This document shows positions 1-6,353 of a stretch of 6,792 nucleotides of DNA, piece by piece. The notes below the pieces were generated by a model that saw nothing but the letters and a program-made list of their open reading frames with translations, did not search any database and had not been told where the DNA came from. The stretch's first letter is position 1. Every line of letters begins with the position of its first letter. Origin of the DNA: an uncultured Clostridia bacterium (GTDB lineage Bacteria > Bacillota > Clostridia > JAAYHZ01); assembly GCA_937894465.1 (NCBI GenBank), contig CALCRE010000070.1, positions 1 through 6,792 of the forward strand, written 5' to 3'. The translations under genes were made by a program, and so were the position numbers.

Positions 1-315
1 GGTTTAAAGGAAATCGGTTTCTATGTCGGAGATGTCAGATCCCCCATTATCCCGGTGTTTGTACCCGGAGGAGATCCTAAAACCGGTATGGAATGGATTA
101 TGTATTTAAGAAACAAAGGAATATTCACCACAGCTGTTATGTATCCTGTAATCCCGAAAGGTTTTGTGGAATTTAGAATCATTCCTACCGCCGATCATAC
201 GGACGAGGATGTTGCAAAGACTTTAGAAGCATTTAAGAGCTTAAGAGACGATATGAAAATGGATCTGAACCTTGATCCGAAAGAAATTACAAGATTGTAT
301 GGAGCAAAAGAATGA
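1..315 (+). CDS. Alpha-oxoamine synthase family PLP enzyme, C-terminal part
   Basis: The frame is open from base 1, so only the last 104 residues are present and the true start lies outside the window. The segment IIPVFVPGGDP, the GIFTTAVMYPVIPKG stretch and the FRIIPTADHTDED stretch match the C-terminal small domain of class I/II aminotransferase-fold alpha-oxoamine synthases. These are 2-amino-3-ketobutyrate CoA ligase, 8-amino-7-oxononanoate synthase and serine palmitoyltransferase, which condense an amino acid with an acyl thioester and release CO2. The arginine in FRI is the residue that usually binds the substrate carboxylate. The catalytic lysine lies upstream and cannot be checked. 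The stop overlaps the next start as ATGA, which implies translational coupling to the VOC gene. The family is secure. The substrate is not, although the downstream reductase suggests a 3-keto amine product. Confidence 0.85.
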   Translation, partial: GLKEIGFYVGDVRSPIIPVFVPGGDPKTGMEWIMYLRNKGIFTTAVMYPVIPKGFVEFRIIPTADHTDEDVAKTLEAFKSLRDDMKMDLNLDPKEITRLYGAKE

Positions 316-1373
316 ACCTTATAAGTGGAATACAACAAGTCGGCGTCGGTGTTAAAGATGTTTACGGATCATTTGAGTGGTATCATAAGCATCTTGGCTT
401 TAATACCCCTATTGTGGATGATGCCGGAACAGCGGAATTAATGTTACCCTACACAGCAGGGAAACCTCAAAAAAGGCATGCTGTTATGGCATACAACCTG
501 CAAGGCGGAGGCGGATTGGAGATATGGCAATATGTAGATCGTGTTCCTTCACCGCCGAAATTTGACATTCAAGCGGGAGACTTGGGTATATCAATGACTA
601 AGGTCAAAACAAGAGATATAAGGGCTATGTATGAATACATGGTCAATCAAGGCATCAACATCCTGGGGGATTTGCAAAAATCCCCTGATGGCCGTAATGT
701 CTTTTACTTTGTGGATCCTTACGGGAACTGGTTTCAAGCGGTGGAATCGGATCAGGTATTTAAAAAAACCAAGTATCATAGCGGAGGCGTGTACGGTGTA
801 GTGATCGGTGTTTCGGATATGGAAGCATCCATTGCTTTTTACCGGGACATATTAGGTTATGACGAAATAATATATGATCTCACCGGTGAATTTCACGATC
901 ATGTTTTGCTACCCGGCGGAACTCAAACTATGCGACGAGTATTGTTAACCCATAAGAAGACGAGAAAGGGCCCGTTTTCCAGACTTTTTGGCAAAAGTGA
1001 AATCGAATTGATCTGCACGATCGACCGAAAAGGAGAGAAGATTTTTAAAGACCGTTTATGGGGAGATTTAGGATACATCCATCTGTGCTTTGATGTGTTG
1101 AATATGGATGCATTAAAGGAAAAATGCAAGAAGGCAGGGTTTGCTTTCACTGTGGACAGCAATGCAGGGAAAAGCAAATCTTTCGATATGGGACAAGGTG
1201 CCGGAAGGTTCGCCTATATAGAGGATCCGGACGGAACACTGGTAGAGTTTGTAGAAACCCATAAGGTGCCTATATTAAAGAAAATAGGGTGGTTTATCGA
1301 TTTGAGAAAGAGAAACCCGGAGAAACCCTTGCCGGACTTTTTGTTAAAATTATTGGATTTAGGGCGAGATTAG
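312..1373 (+). CDS. Two-domain VOC (glyoxalase/extradiol dioxygenase fold) protein
   Basis: This 353-residue protein has two tandem vicinal-oxygen-chelate modules. Module 1 covers about residues 5-148 (FEWYHKHLGF, ending FVDPYGNWFQAVE). Module 2 covers about 158-317 (IAFYRDILGY, ending IEDPDGTLVEFVE). A basic tail follows (about 318-353). Members of the fold bind a divalent metal with His and Glu and include dioxygenases, glyoxalases and isomerases. Module 2 keeps a candidate His257 (YIHLCF) and Glu312 (LVEF). In module 1 the matching positions look like Met95 and Gln142, although Glu70 (LEIW) is acidic, so module 1 may be structural. The ATG start overlaps the upstream stop by 4 bases and has GGAG at 301-304, seven bases away. 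Position between the oxoamine synthase and the reductase suggests it acts on the same pathway intermediate. The reaction is unknown. Confidence 0.85.
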   Translation: MNLISGIQQVGVGVKDVYGSFEWYHKHLGFNTPIVDDAGTAELMLPYTAGKPQKRHAVMAYNLQGGGGLEIWQYVDRVPSPPKFDIQAGDLGISMTKVKTRDIRAMYEYMVNQGINILGDLQKSPDGRNVFYFVDPYGNWFQAVESDQVFKKTKYHSGGVYGVVIGVSDMEASIAFYRDILGYDEIIYDLTGEFHDHVLLPGGTQTMRRVLLTHKKTRKGPFSRLFGKSEIELICTIDRKGEKIFKDRLWGDLGYIHLCFDVLNMDALKEKCKKAGFAFTVDSNAGKSKSFDMGQGAGRFAYIEDPDGTLVEFVETHKVPILKKIGWFIDLRKRNPEKPLPDFLLKLLDLGRD

Positions 1374-1387
1374 AAAGAGCAAATATT

Positions 1388-2182
1388 ATGAACAAAACCG
1401 CGTTAGTGACCGGAGCTTCCAAAGGAATCGGCAAATCCATTACCCAAGCTCTGGTCAAAAGCGGGTACCAAGTGATTGGAACCTGTAGAGAACCTGATGA
1501 CTTAAAAGAAAATGAAAAGATCCCCGGTGTTATTTACAAGAGGATGGACTTATCCGATGAGGATAGTATTAAGACTTTGATATCCGAGCTTCCGAGTATT
1601 GATGTATTAATCAACAATGCCGGATCCAGCTTGATGGCACCTGTGGAGGAAATTTCCCAAGAAGTGATCCAAGGGATGTTTCAAATCAATCTTTTCGGCC
1701 ATATCTCCATGATTAAAGGAGTTCTGCCGGGAATGCGGAAGCAAAAAAAAGGATTGATCATCAACATTACTTCATTTGCATCACACACACCGGTTCCTTT
1801 TTCAGCTGTTTATGCATCTGCTAAATCCGCCATGGAAACACTGTCCATGGCATTGAATAATGAAACCTTGCAATTTGGTGTTCGTGTTGTGGCGGTGGCA
1901 CCGGTATTTGTCAGTACGAATATTTATCAGCAAAAGATTTGCAACGTTGATTCGGACTATTATCCGTCTTTCAAGACTGTTTCTGATTTACGTGATGCAA
2001 GCATCGATGACGGTGTTTCTCCGCATTTGATTGCTGATCAAGTGATGAAAATTATACAGACTGATAACCCCAAGGTGTTTTATGCCGTCGGAAAAAACGC
2101 CGGTTTGTTACACTTGGCAAGCAAGATTTTGCCAGGTGGTTTCCTACTTAAGAATATTAGGAAAAAATTTAAAATCAGTTAA
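1388..2182 (+). CDS. Short-chain dehydrogenase/reductase (classical SDR)
   Basis: This 264-residue Rossmann-fold oxidoreductase has every classical SDR signature. They are TGASKGIG (residues 8-15) for the dinucleotide, NNAG (76-79), Asn101, Ser129 (NITSFAS), and Tyr142/Lys146 (YASAK) as the catalytic Tyr-Lys pair. Lys12 in the glycine motif and Arg34 after the second strand favour NADP(H) over NAD(H). I chose the ATG at 1388, not the longer in-frame start at 1289, because MNKTALVTGASKGIG is the normal SDR N-terminus and the longer start would run far into the VOC gene. The ribosome site is weak (AAAGAG, 1374-1379), and the gap to the VOC stop is 14 bases, so co-transcription is likely. By analogy with 3-ketodihydrosphingosine reductase it could reduce the ketone made by the upstream oxoamine synthase, but this is inference. 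Confidence 0.9.
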   Translation: MNKTALVTGASKGIGKSITQALVKSGYQVIGTCREPDDLKENEKIPGVIYKRMDLSDEDSIKTLISELPSIDVLINNAGSSLMAPVEEISQEVIQGMFQINLFGHISMIKGVLPGMRKQKKGLIINITSFASHTPVPFSAVYASAKSAMETLSMALNNETLQFGVRVVAVAPVFVSTNIYQQKICNVDSDYYPSFKTVSDLRDASIDDGVSPHLIADQVMKIIQTDNPKVFYAVGKNAGLLHLASKILPGGFLLKNIRKKFKIS

Positions 2183-2189
2183 GTAGATC

Positions 2190-2211
2190 GAGTCATTTTC
2201 GAAAATGATTC
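2190..2211. repeat. 22-base near-perfect palindrome between SDR and lipoprotein genes
   Basis: The sequence GAGTCATTTTCGAAAATGATTC is self-complementary except for one G-T pair, giving about nine stem pairs around a TCGA loop in RNA. It starts 7 bases after the SDR stop. No T-tract follows on the + strand, so it is a poor intrinsic terminator. It could be a transcript-processing or attenuating hairpin, or a dimeric operator. Confidence 0.6.
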
Positions 2212-2265
2212 ATAAAAATTGTTTGGTTGTGCAACATAAGCTATATGAGAAGAAGAGGTTTTAGG

Positions 2266-3051
2266 ATGAAAAAAGCTTTTTTAGTATATTGCCTTGTTTT
2301 TGTATTCATATTTTCAACGGCATGTAAGTCCGAGAAAATTGAACAGCAAGATCCCGCAAGTATTGATCCTTACATGATCGAGCACCCTGTCGATGCGATT
2401 TTAGAAGATATTTACGGATTGGATACTGAATTGACTGCGGGAAAGATTGTTTATGCCCACAAATACTATGATCCCGCCAATGAAACATTGACCTATGAAT
2501 TGTTGTATGATCAAAGTGGCGGGGAAGAGACCTTTGTGAAAAACACCGAAGAACACTTTTCCATTCCTTTAACGAAAACCTCCGATAAGAACTATACGGG
2601 AAAGAATGAACAGTTCGAAAACACCATTCATTTCGATGATGACGAAAGTGTTTTATTAACTGTAAAAATCTTTAATGTATACACCTCTGTAACGTTCTTG
2701 TATATGGACAATGAATACCCGGATCAATTAACACCTGATTATCCGGAAAAGTTAAATGTGTTTGCTGCAATCAGGGGATTAGAGTATGACGGAGAGGATA
2801 ACACGCTGAGTTTTGAGCGATTTTGGACTGTGAACAATGAATTCGCAACTGAATTTATCGAACACTATGAAAATATATATAAAGATGAACATGAAAAAGC
2901 GATTGATGAGACAACCGGGGGCCAATCGGTTGTAGCCAAGGCAAATGATTATGTGTCTTTGATTGCATCGGCAAAGCCGACAAATGAAAATCAATCCGAG
3001 ATATCATTTATCATACGATATTTTTTGAATGATGCTCCGAAAGGGGAGTAA
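2266..3051 (+). CDS. Putative lipoprotein of unknown function
   Basis: This 261-residue protein starts with a lipoprotein signal: MKK, a hydrophobic core (residues 4-16) and an S-T-A-C lipobox with the lipidated cysteine at position 20. The serine at -3 departs from the usual leucine. The mature part should sit on the outer face of the cytoplasmic membrane. It is rich in acidic and aromatic residues, has no further membrane segment, and contains no motif I can assign. I chose the ATG at 2266 because AGAAGAGG lies about 8 bases upstream and the lipoprotein signal begins there. Earlier in-frame TTG (2227) and ATG (2245) codons would only add a non-typical N-terminal extension. It is 38 bases from the aminopeptidase gene and probably shares its transcript. 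It may be a substrate-binding or sensory lipoprotein, which is speculative. Confidence 0.75.
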   Translation: MKKAFLVYCLVFVFIFSTACKSEKIEQQDPASIDPYMIEHPVDAILEDIYGLDTELTAGKIVYAHKYYDPANETLTYELLYDQSGGEETFVKNTEEHFSIPLTKTSDKNYTGKNEQFENTIHFDDDESVLLTVKIFNVYTSVTFLYMDNEYPDQLTPDYPEKLNVFAAIRGLEYDGEDNTLSFERFWTVNNEFATEFIEHYENIYKDEHEKAIDETTGGQSVVAKANDYVSLIASAKPTNENQSEISFIIRYFLNDAPKGE

Positions 3052-3089
3052 AATTACGAAAATAACCATAGGAACAGGGAGGAACAGTA

Positions 3090-4514
3090 ATGGCAGACGA
3101 AAAAACAATTGGTCAGCAAAAGGAAGAGGCTTTGTTCAGTCGAACAAAAAGCGTATGGTTGAAAGCTGATGAACACTATGCACAGAAAATACAAGACTTC
3201 GCAGAAGGATACAAGGTCTTCTTGGATCAAAGCAAGACGGAACGAGAATGTGTCGATTTAATTGAATGCATGTTGAAGGAAAAAGGATTTAGCGATTTGA
3301 ATGAAAAATCCCATATCAAAGAAGGGGACAAGGTCTATTTGGTGTCTCGCAATAAGACCATCGCTGCAGCCGTCATCGGAAAAACATCTTTGATAGAAGG
3401 AGTCAATTTGGTAGGATCCCATGTGGATGCACCCCGCTTGGATATAAGACCGAATCCTTTGTATGAAGACAGCGAGATGGCTTTGTTCAGAACAAGATAT
3501 TACGGTGGAATTAAATGTTACCAGTGGGTGTCCATACCTTTGGCATTACATGGTGTCATTTACAACAAGGACAATGAAAAAGTAGATGTTTGCATCGGAG
3601 AAGATCCGGGTGATCCCGTCTTTACCATTGCAGATTTATTGCCCCACTTGGCAAAGGATCAAATGGCTAAAAAAATGAACGAGGGCATAACAGGGGAAGA
3701 CCTGAATGTCATTATCGGCTCGGTTCCCTTTAAGGATGATAAAGTGTCCGAGAAGATTAAGCTAAATATGCTTGATATTTTGAATGCTAAATATGGGATC
3801 AGGGAAGAGGATTTTGTATCTGCGGAGCTTGAGATTGTACCTTGCCAAAAAGCCGTGGACGTAGGTTTGGATAGAGGTTTAATCGGTGCATACGGTCATG
3901 ACGACAGAATTTGTGCTTACACATCCCTTTTAGGTTTGTTTGATATGGAAGCTACTCCGGAAAAAACAGCTGTATGCTACATGAGCGATAAAGAAGAAAT
4001 CGGCAGTGTAGGCAACACCGGTGCCCGTTCCATGTTCATACAGGACTTCTTGGCTGAAATGTTATTGAAAGCAGGGAGTGATGCTTATGTGGGATTGAGA
4101 AAGTGCCTTGTTAACACAAAGATGCTTTCAGCTGATGTATCCTCCGCCATCAATCCCAACTTCAAAGGACTTCATGCCACAAACAACGGTGCCTTTTTAG
4201 GAAAAGGAATCGGTATTTGTAAATACACCGGAGGCAATGCAAAAGGCGGTGCAAGTGATGCCAATGCAGAATTTGTATTCAAGATTCGCAAATTGTTCAA
4301 TGACAACAATGTGTCATGGCAAGCCTGTGAATTAGGTAAAATGGACAAGGGCGGCGGTGGCACCATAGCACAATATGTAGCCAACTTGGGCAGCGATGTC
4401 ATCGATTGCGGTGTTCCGTTAATCGGAATGCACTCCACCATGGAAGTGGCCAGCAAAGCCGACTTGTATTCCGCTTATTTGGCATACAAGTGCTTCTATG
4501 AAAAAATGGCTTAA
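3090..4514 (+). CDS. M18 family zinc aminopeptidase
   Basis: This 474-residue cytosolic metallo-aminopeptidase of family M18 (aspartyl aminopeptidase / aminopeptidase I type) removes N-terminal residues from peptides. The expected metal and catalytic motifs appear in order: SHVDAPRLD (His111, Asp113), GHDDRICA (Asp271/Asp272), DKEEIGS (Glu302 base, Glu303 ligand), SADVSSA (Asp349) and GMHSTME (His448). Length is normal for the bacterial M18 branch, and no signal peptide is present. The start is supported by a strong AGGGAGGAA ribosome site at 3076-3084, seven bases after its GGAGG core. It follows the lipoprotein gene by 38 bases and is closed by an intrinsic terminator, so it is the last gene of this transcript. 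It is probably a housekeeping peptide-recycling enzyme. Substrate specificity cannot be read from sequence alone. Confidence 0.95.
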   Translation: MADEKTIGQQKEEALFSRTKSVWLKADEHYAQKIQDFAEGYKVFLDQSKTERECVDLIECMLKEKGFSDLNEKSHIKEGDKVYLVSRNKTIAAAVIGKTSLIEGVNLVGSHVDAPRLDIRPNPLYEDSEMALFRTRYYGGIKCYQWVSIPLALHGVIYNKDNEKVDVCIGEDPGDPVFTIADLLPHLAKDQMAKKMNEGITGEDLNVIIGSVPFKDDKVSEKIKLNMLDILNAKYGIREEDFVSAELEIVPCQKAVDVGLDRGLIGAYGHDDRICAYTSLLGLFDMEATPEKTAVCYMSDKEEIGSVGNTGARSMFIQDFLAEMLLKAGSDAYVGLRKCLVNTKMLSADVSSAINPNFKGLHATNNGAFLGKGIGICKYTGGNAKGGASDANAEFVFKIRKLFNDNNVSWQACELGKMDKGGGGTIAQYVANLGSDVIDCGVPLIGMHSTMEVASKADLYSAYLAYKCFYEKMA

Positions 4515-4540
4515 CAAAAAAAAGAACAATACATTCAATA

Positions 4541-4575
4541 GAAAGCTCGGCGTACACCGGGTTTTCTTTTTATTT
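4541..4575 (+). terminator. Rho-independent terminator after the aminopeptidase gene
   Basis: A 10-pair stem (GAAAGCTCGG at 4541-4550 with CCGGGTTTTC at 4557-4566, two G-U pairs) closes a 6-base loop CGTACA. The T-rich tract TTTTTATTT follows directly. It lies 26 bases after the aminopeptidase stop and closes the operon. Confidence 0.9.
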
Positions 4576-4774
4576 CAAAGAAAATTATAAAGGCATAACA
4601 GAAGAAAATACAACAAGTTTACATTCCACATCAGCTGTATCAATTTAAATTTTTTACCATTTGGTATAGTCTTTCATGTTTAGAACATTGATGTTAAAGA
4701 AGTTATGGTGTAAAATAAAGTAAAGAAGGTATTACTGAACTCACTTATTTAAGCGGTAATATAAGAATAGATGA
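4576..4774. other. Gene-free AT-rich stretch with a candidate promoter
   Basis: No frame here has both a start and a recognisable product. One short open frame runs from about 4721 through the methyltransferase fragment in another phase, but it has no start codon and matches nothing I know. This stretch replaces what should be the body of the methyltransferase gene whose tail follows. Confidence 0.6.
4688..4716 (+). promoter_or_regulatory. Candidate sigma-70 type promoter
   Basis: TTGATG (4688-4693) and TAAAAT (4711-4716) are 17 bases apart and match 4/6 and 5/6 of the consensus. No intact gene lies downstream, only the methyltransferase fragment, so it may be an orphan promoter or chance in AT-rich DNA. 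Confidence 0.3.
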
Positions 4775-4840
4775 GTTGACATGTTTCCAAGAGCGGTACA
4801 TGTGGAGACGGTAGTATTGATAACAAGGGTTGAAAAGTAG
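4775..4840 (+). pseudogene. rlmD: C-terminal remnant of 23S rRNA (uracil-5-)-methyltransferase (RlmD/RumA type)
   Basis: The frame reads VDMFPRAVHVE, then TVVLITRVEK and a TAG stop. This is the characteristic C-terminal end of RlmD/RumA-type RNA uracil-C5 methyltransferases (S-adenosylmethionine-dependent enzymes acting on 23S rRNA). The Glu in HVE corresponds to the catalytic base of the family. The rest of the enzyme, including the motifs with the catalytic cysteine, is absent, and an in-frame TGA sits immediately upstream (4772-4774). Only 21 codons survive, so the fragment is not functional. An alanine replaces the usual threonine after PR. The 3' end of this gene is a known integration site for mobile elements in Firmicutes, so the fragment is probably the displaced tail of a disrupted gene or a deletion scar. 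TrmA-type methyltransferases have a related C-terminus and are the main alternative. Confidence 0.8.
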
Positions 4841-4846
4841 ATGTGA

Positions 4847-4871
4847 AAAAGGCCTTGATATAAGGGCTTTT
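4847..4871 (+). terminator. Terminator-like hairpin after the methyltransferase remnant
   Basis: AAAAGGCCTT (4847-4856) pairs with AAGGGCTTTT (4862-4871) around a GATAT loop with one G-G mismatch. It lies 6 bases after the remnant's stop, where the native gene's terminator would be. The A-rich 5' arm and T-rich 3' arm fit a terminator, but no long T-tract follows. Confidence 0.5.
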
Positions 4872-4965
4872 CGGGGTTTATAGGTTAAAAAGCACCGCTT
4901 AGAATTTGCTGATATTTCGCTTGAAGGGAACAAGTCAAAACAAGGGTATTCCCTTGTGACAGCGC
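4872..4965. other. Short gene-free stretch with an interrupted inverted repeat
   Basis: No supportable gene. Positions 4934-4960 read GTCA, AAA, CAAGGG, TATT, CCCTTG, TGAC. This is a 6-base perfect hairpin extended by 4 more complementary bases across a 3-base bulge. It abuts the repeat cluster and may mark the end of an inserted element or an insertion target. Confidence 0.55.
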
Positions 4966-5076
4966 GATTTAGATGTCAGTGCTTGGCGAGTGGTCAGGTT
5001 AGATGTCAGCCTTCGAGAGAGGTCGATTTAGATGTTTTTTTGGATTTTTTCGAGGTTGTGTGAACAGGTTGGATGT
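4966..5076 (+). repeat. Four spaced TTAGATGT-type direct repeats, IS-end-like
   Basis: Copies are GATTTAGATGTCAG (4966-4979), GGTTAGATGTCAG (4997-5009), GATTTAGATGT (5025-5035) and the diverged GGTTGGATGT (5067-5076). The cores begin at 4969, 4999, 5028 and 5069, so the intervals are 30, 29 and 41 bases, near whole helical turns. Spaced terminal repeats of this kind are typical transposase binding sites at the ends of IS21-like elements. A tip such as TGTGAC at 4955 fits a TG-ended element. No transposase gene remains in the window, so this would be an orphan end. An operator array for a DNA-binding regulator is the alternative. Confidence 0.55.
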
Positions 5077-5085
5077 GGGTATAAT
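5056..5085 (+). promoter_or_regulatory. Candidate promoter overlapping the last repeat
   Basis: A perfect TATAAT -10 box (5080-5085) lies 18 bases after a weak TTGTGT -35 (5056-5061). The fourth repeat copy sits between them, so a protein bound to the repeat would block the promoter, as in self-regulated transposase genes. It could now drive the downstream protease gene. Confidence 0.4.
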
Positions 5086-5101
5086 AAGTTGTGAAATAGG
5101 C

Positions 5102-5151
5102 TAATCATCATTGCCGAAATACGATTATATGGTTATTATCCTTGGTGATTA
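5102..5151 (+). promoter_or_regulatory. Candidate promoter of the S8 protease gene, framed by an inverted repeat
   Basis: TTGCCG (5111-5116) and TATTAT (5134-5139) are 17 bases apart, matching 4/6 and 5/6 of the sigma-70 type consensus. Arms TAATCATCA (5102-5110) and TGGTGATTA (5143-5151) are complementary in 8 of 9 positions, plus one G-T pair, and flank the promoter closely. This geometry suits an operator. The transcript would have a leader of about 100 bases before the protease start. Confidence 0.4.
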
Positions 5152-5245
5152 ATACATGCTATATTTATTAAGAGAGTAAAAACATGTGTGTCCAGATCCT
5201 TTATTTGCTGTAAGATTTATAAAACAGGGAGGGAGTATTATAAAA

Positions 5246-6343
5246 ATGAGCGATTATATTGATACATTAAGTTGGATAGCAAGCAGTTATGAACTTCCTA
5301 AAAAATTAAATTGTGATTCGGTAGTTGATTTTGCAAAAGAACGAGGTTCTTTGAAATCCATATGGGGACTGTGCAATAAAAATTTAAGCAGTATAGATTT
5401 AACCGAATTTGATGAAAGTGCCTTGGTGCAGATTGCATTTAACGATTTTACGGTATTTCCCGAAAGTTGCAATGTTAATTACAAAGAAATAATGAGTGGA
5501 GCCAAAGACCCTGGGCTTGGAATATCAATGCTACATAATAATGGTATTAATGGTAAAGGCGTTAATGTTGCTGTAATTGATAAACCTATATTAAAAACAC
5601 ACAAAGAATTTATAGGTCGTATTAAACAATACATTTTCGTTGCCCCAGAAAATGAACATAACGAAAAAATGCACTTTCATGGAACTACGTGTGCTGCTTT
5701 TTTATGTGGAAACAGTTGTGGTGTAGCTAAAAATTCAAATTTATATTATTATGCTTATCCTGATTGGTTTGAAGATGATGGAATGTATTGGAGCTACCAT
5801 TTTAAAGCACTTGATATGATAATAGAACACAACAAAAATAGTAGTGATGCCATACGAGTTGTATCAATATCCGCAGGATTTCCTAGTAATCGTTATGATC
5901 TCTATGAAAAAATGAATTACTATACAGATGAGCTTAAAAAATATCAATGTCAAATTATTTTTAGTAATAATTTCGGGAAAAACTTTACATGCAGTTCTAA
6001 GAAATACGGATATTCAAATGACGATGTTAACTGTTTTTGTCTTGATACATGGCAAGTTAATGAATGGGACAAGCATAAAATCTTAATACCTGCAGGTGGC
6101 AGGACAAGCCCTTGCAACAGTGGTAATGATAAATACATGTATTGCGGAAACCAGAGTTGCTACAGTTGGGCTATTCCGTTTCTGTGCGGAGTTTATACGC
6201 TCGCTCTACAATGCAATCCGACGCTAAGCTATGATGAATTTGTCCAATTGGCAAATGAAACAAAAATAAAAAACGATGACGGGTTATTTGTATTAAATCC
6301 GCAAGGAATTATAGAACTTATTCATACCATAAAATACAAATAA
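5246..6343 (+). CDS. Subtilisin-family (S8) serine peptidase, leaderless and cysteine-rich
   Basis: This 365-residue protein has the S8 catalytic layout: Asp112 in AVIDKPI after GINGKGVNVAV, His145 in FHGTTCAA, Asn242 in FSNNFG as oxyanion residue, and Ser307 in YSWAIPFLCG. The motifs are atypical: DKP replaces the usual DTG/DSG, and the serine motif lacks the GTS start. There is no signal peptide or obvious secretion propeptide. Fifteen cysteines (for example 149, 154, 158, 263, 265, 300, 305, 314) suggest a cytoplasmic, reduced enzyme. The first 90 residues form an unassigned N-terminal region. I chose ATG 5246 because GGGAGGGAG lies at 5227-5235. The GTG at 5186 would add 20 residues and bury that site. 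The gene is markedly AT-rich in its first two-thirds and precedes a serine recombinase, which suggests acquired cargo. Its substrate is unknown. Peptide maturation or regulated proteolysis are options. Confidence 0.85.
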   Translation: MSDYIDTLSWIASSYELPKKLNCDSVVDFAKERGSLKSIWGLCNKNLSSIDLTEFDESALVQIAFNDFTVFPESCNVNYKEIMSGAKDPGLGISMLHNNGINGKGVNVAVIDKPILKTHKEFIGRIKQYIFVAPENEHNEKMHFHGTTCAAFLCGNSCGVAKNSNLYYYAYPDWFEDDGMYWSYHFKALDMIIEHNKNSSDAIRVVSISAGFPSNRYDLYEKMNYYTDELKKYQCQIIFSNNFGKNFTCSSKKYGYSNDDVNCFCLDTWQVNEWDKHKILIPAGGRTSPCNSGNDKYMYCGNQSCYSWAIPFLCGVYTLALQCNPTLSYDEFVQLANETKIKNDDGLFVLNPQGIIELIHTIKYK

Positions 6344-6353
6344 TATGTAACGA

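Noticed and set aside
1289..1387. Longer start for the SDR gene inside the VOC gene
   Set aside because: It would add 33 residues with no family match and overlap the VOC coding region. The ATG at 1388 gives the normal SDR N-terminus.
4172..4456. Minus-strand frame opposite the aminopeptidase gene
   Set aside because: It is the complement of a confidently identified coding region and has no recognisable domain.
4745..4933. Minus-strand 62-residue frame in the gene-free stretch
   Set aside because: It has no recognisable domain and lies opposite the methyltransferase remnant and its hairpin, so it is best read as chance.
4889..5063. Plus-strand open stretch running through the TTAGATGT repeats
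   Set aside because: It has no start codon with a ribosome site, no family match, and its repeated RCQ-like residues simply reflect the DNA repeats.
4966..5076. CRISPR array
   Set aside because: The repeats are only 10-14 bases, diverged, and separated by spacers of about 15-31 bases of uneven length. No cas gene is present.
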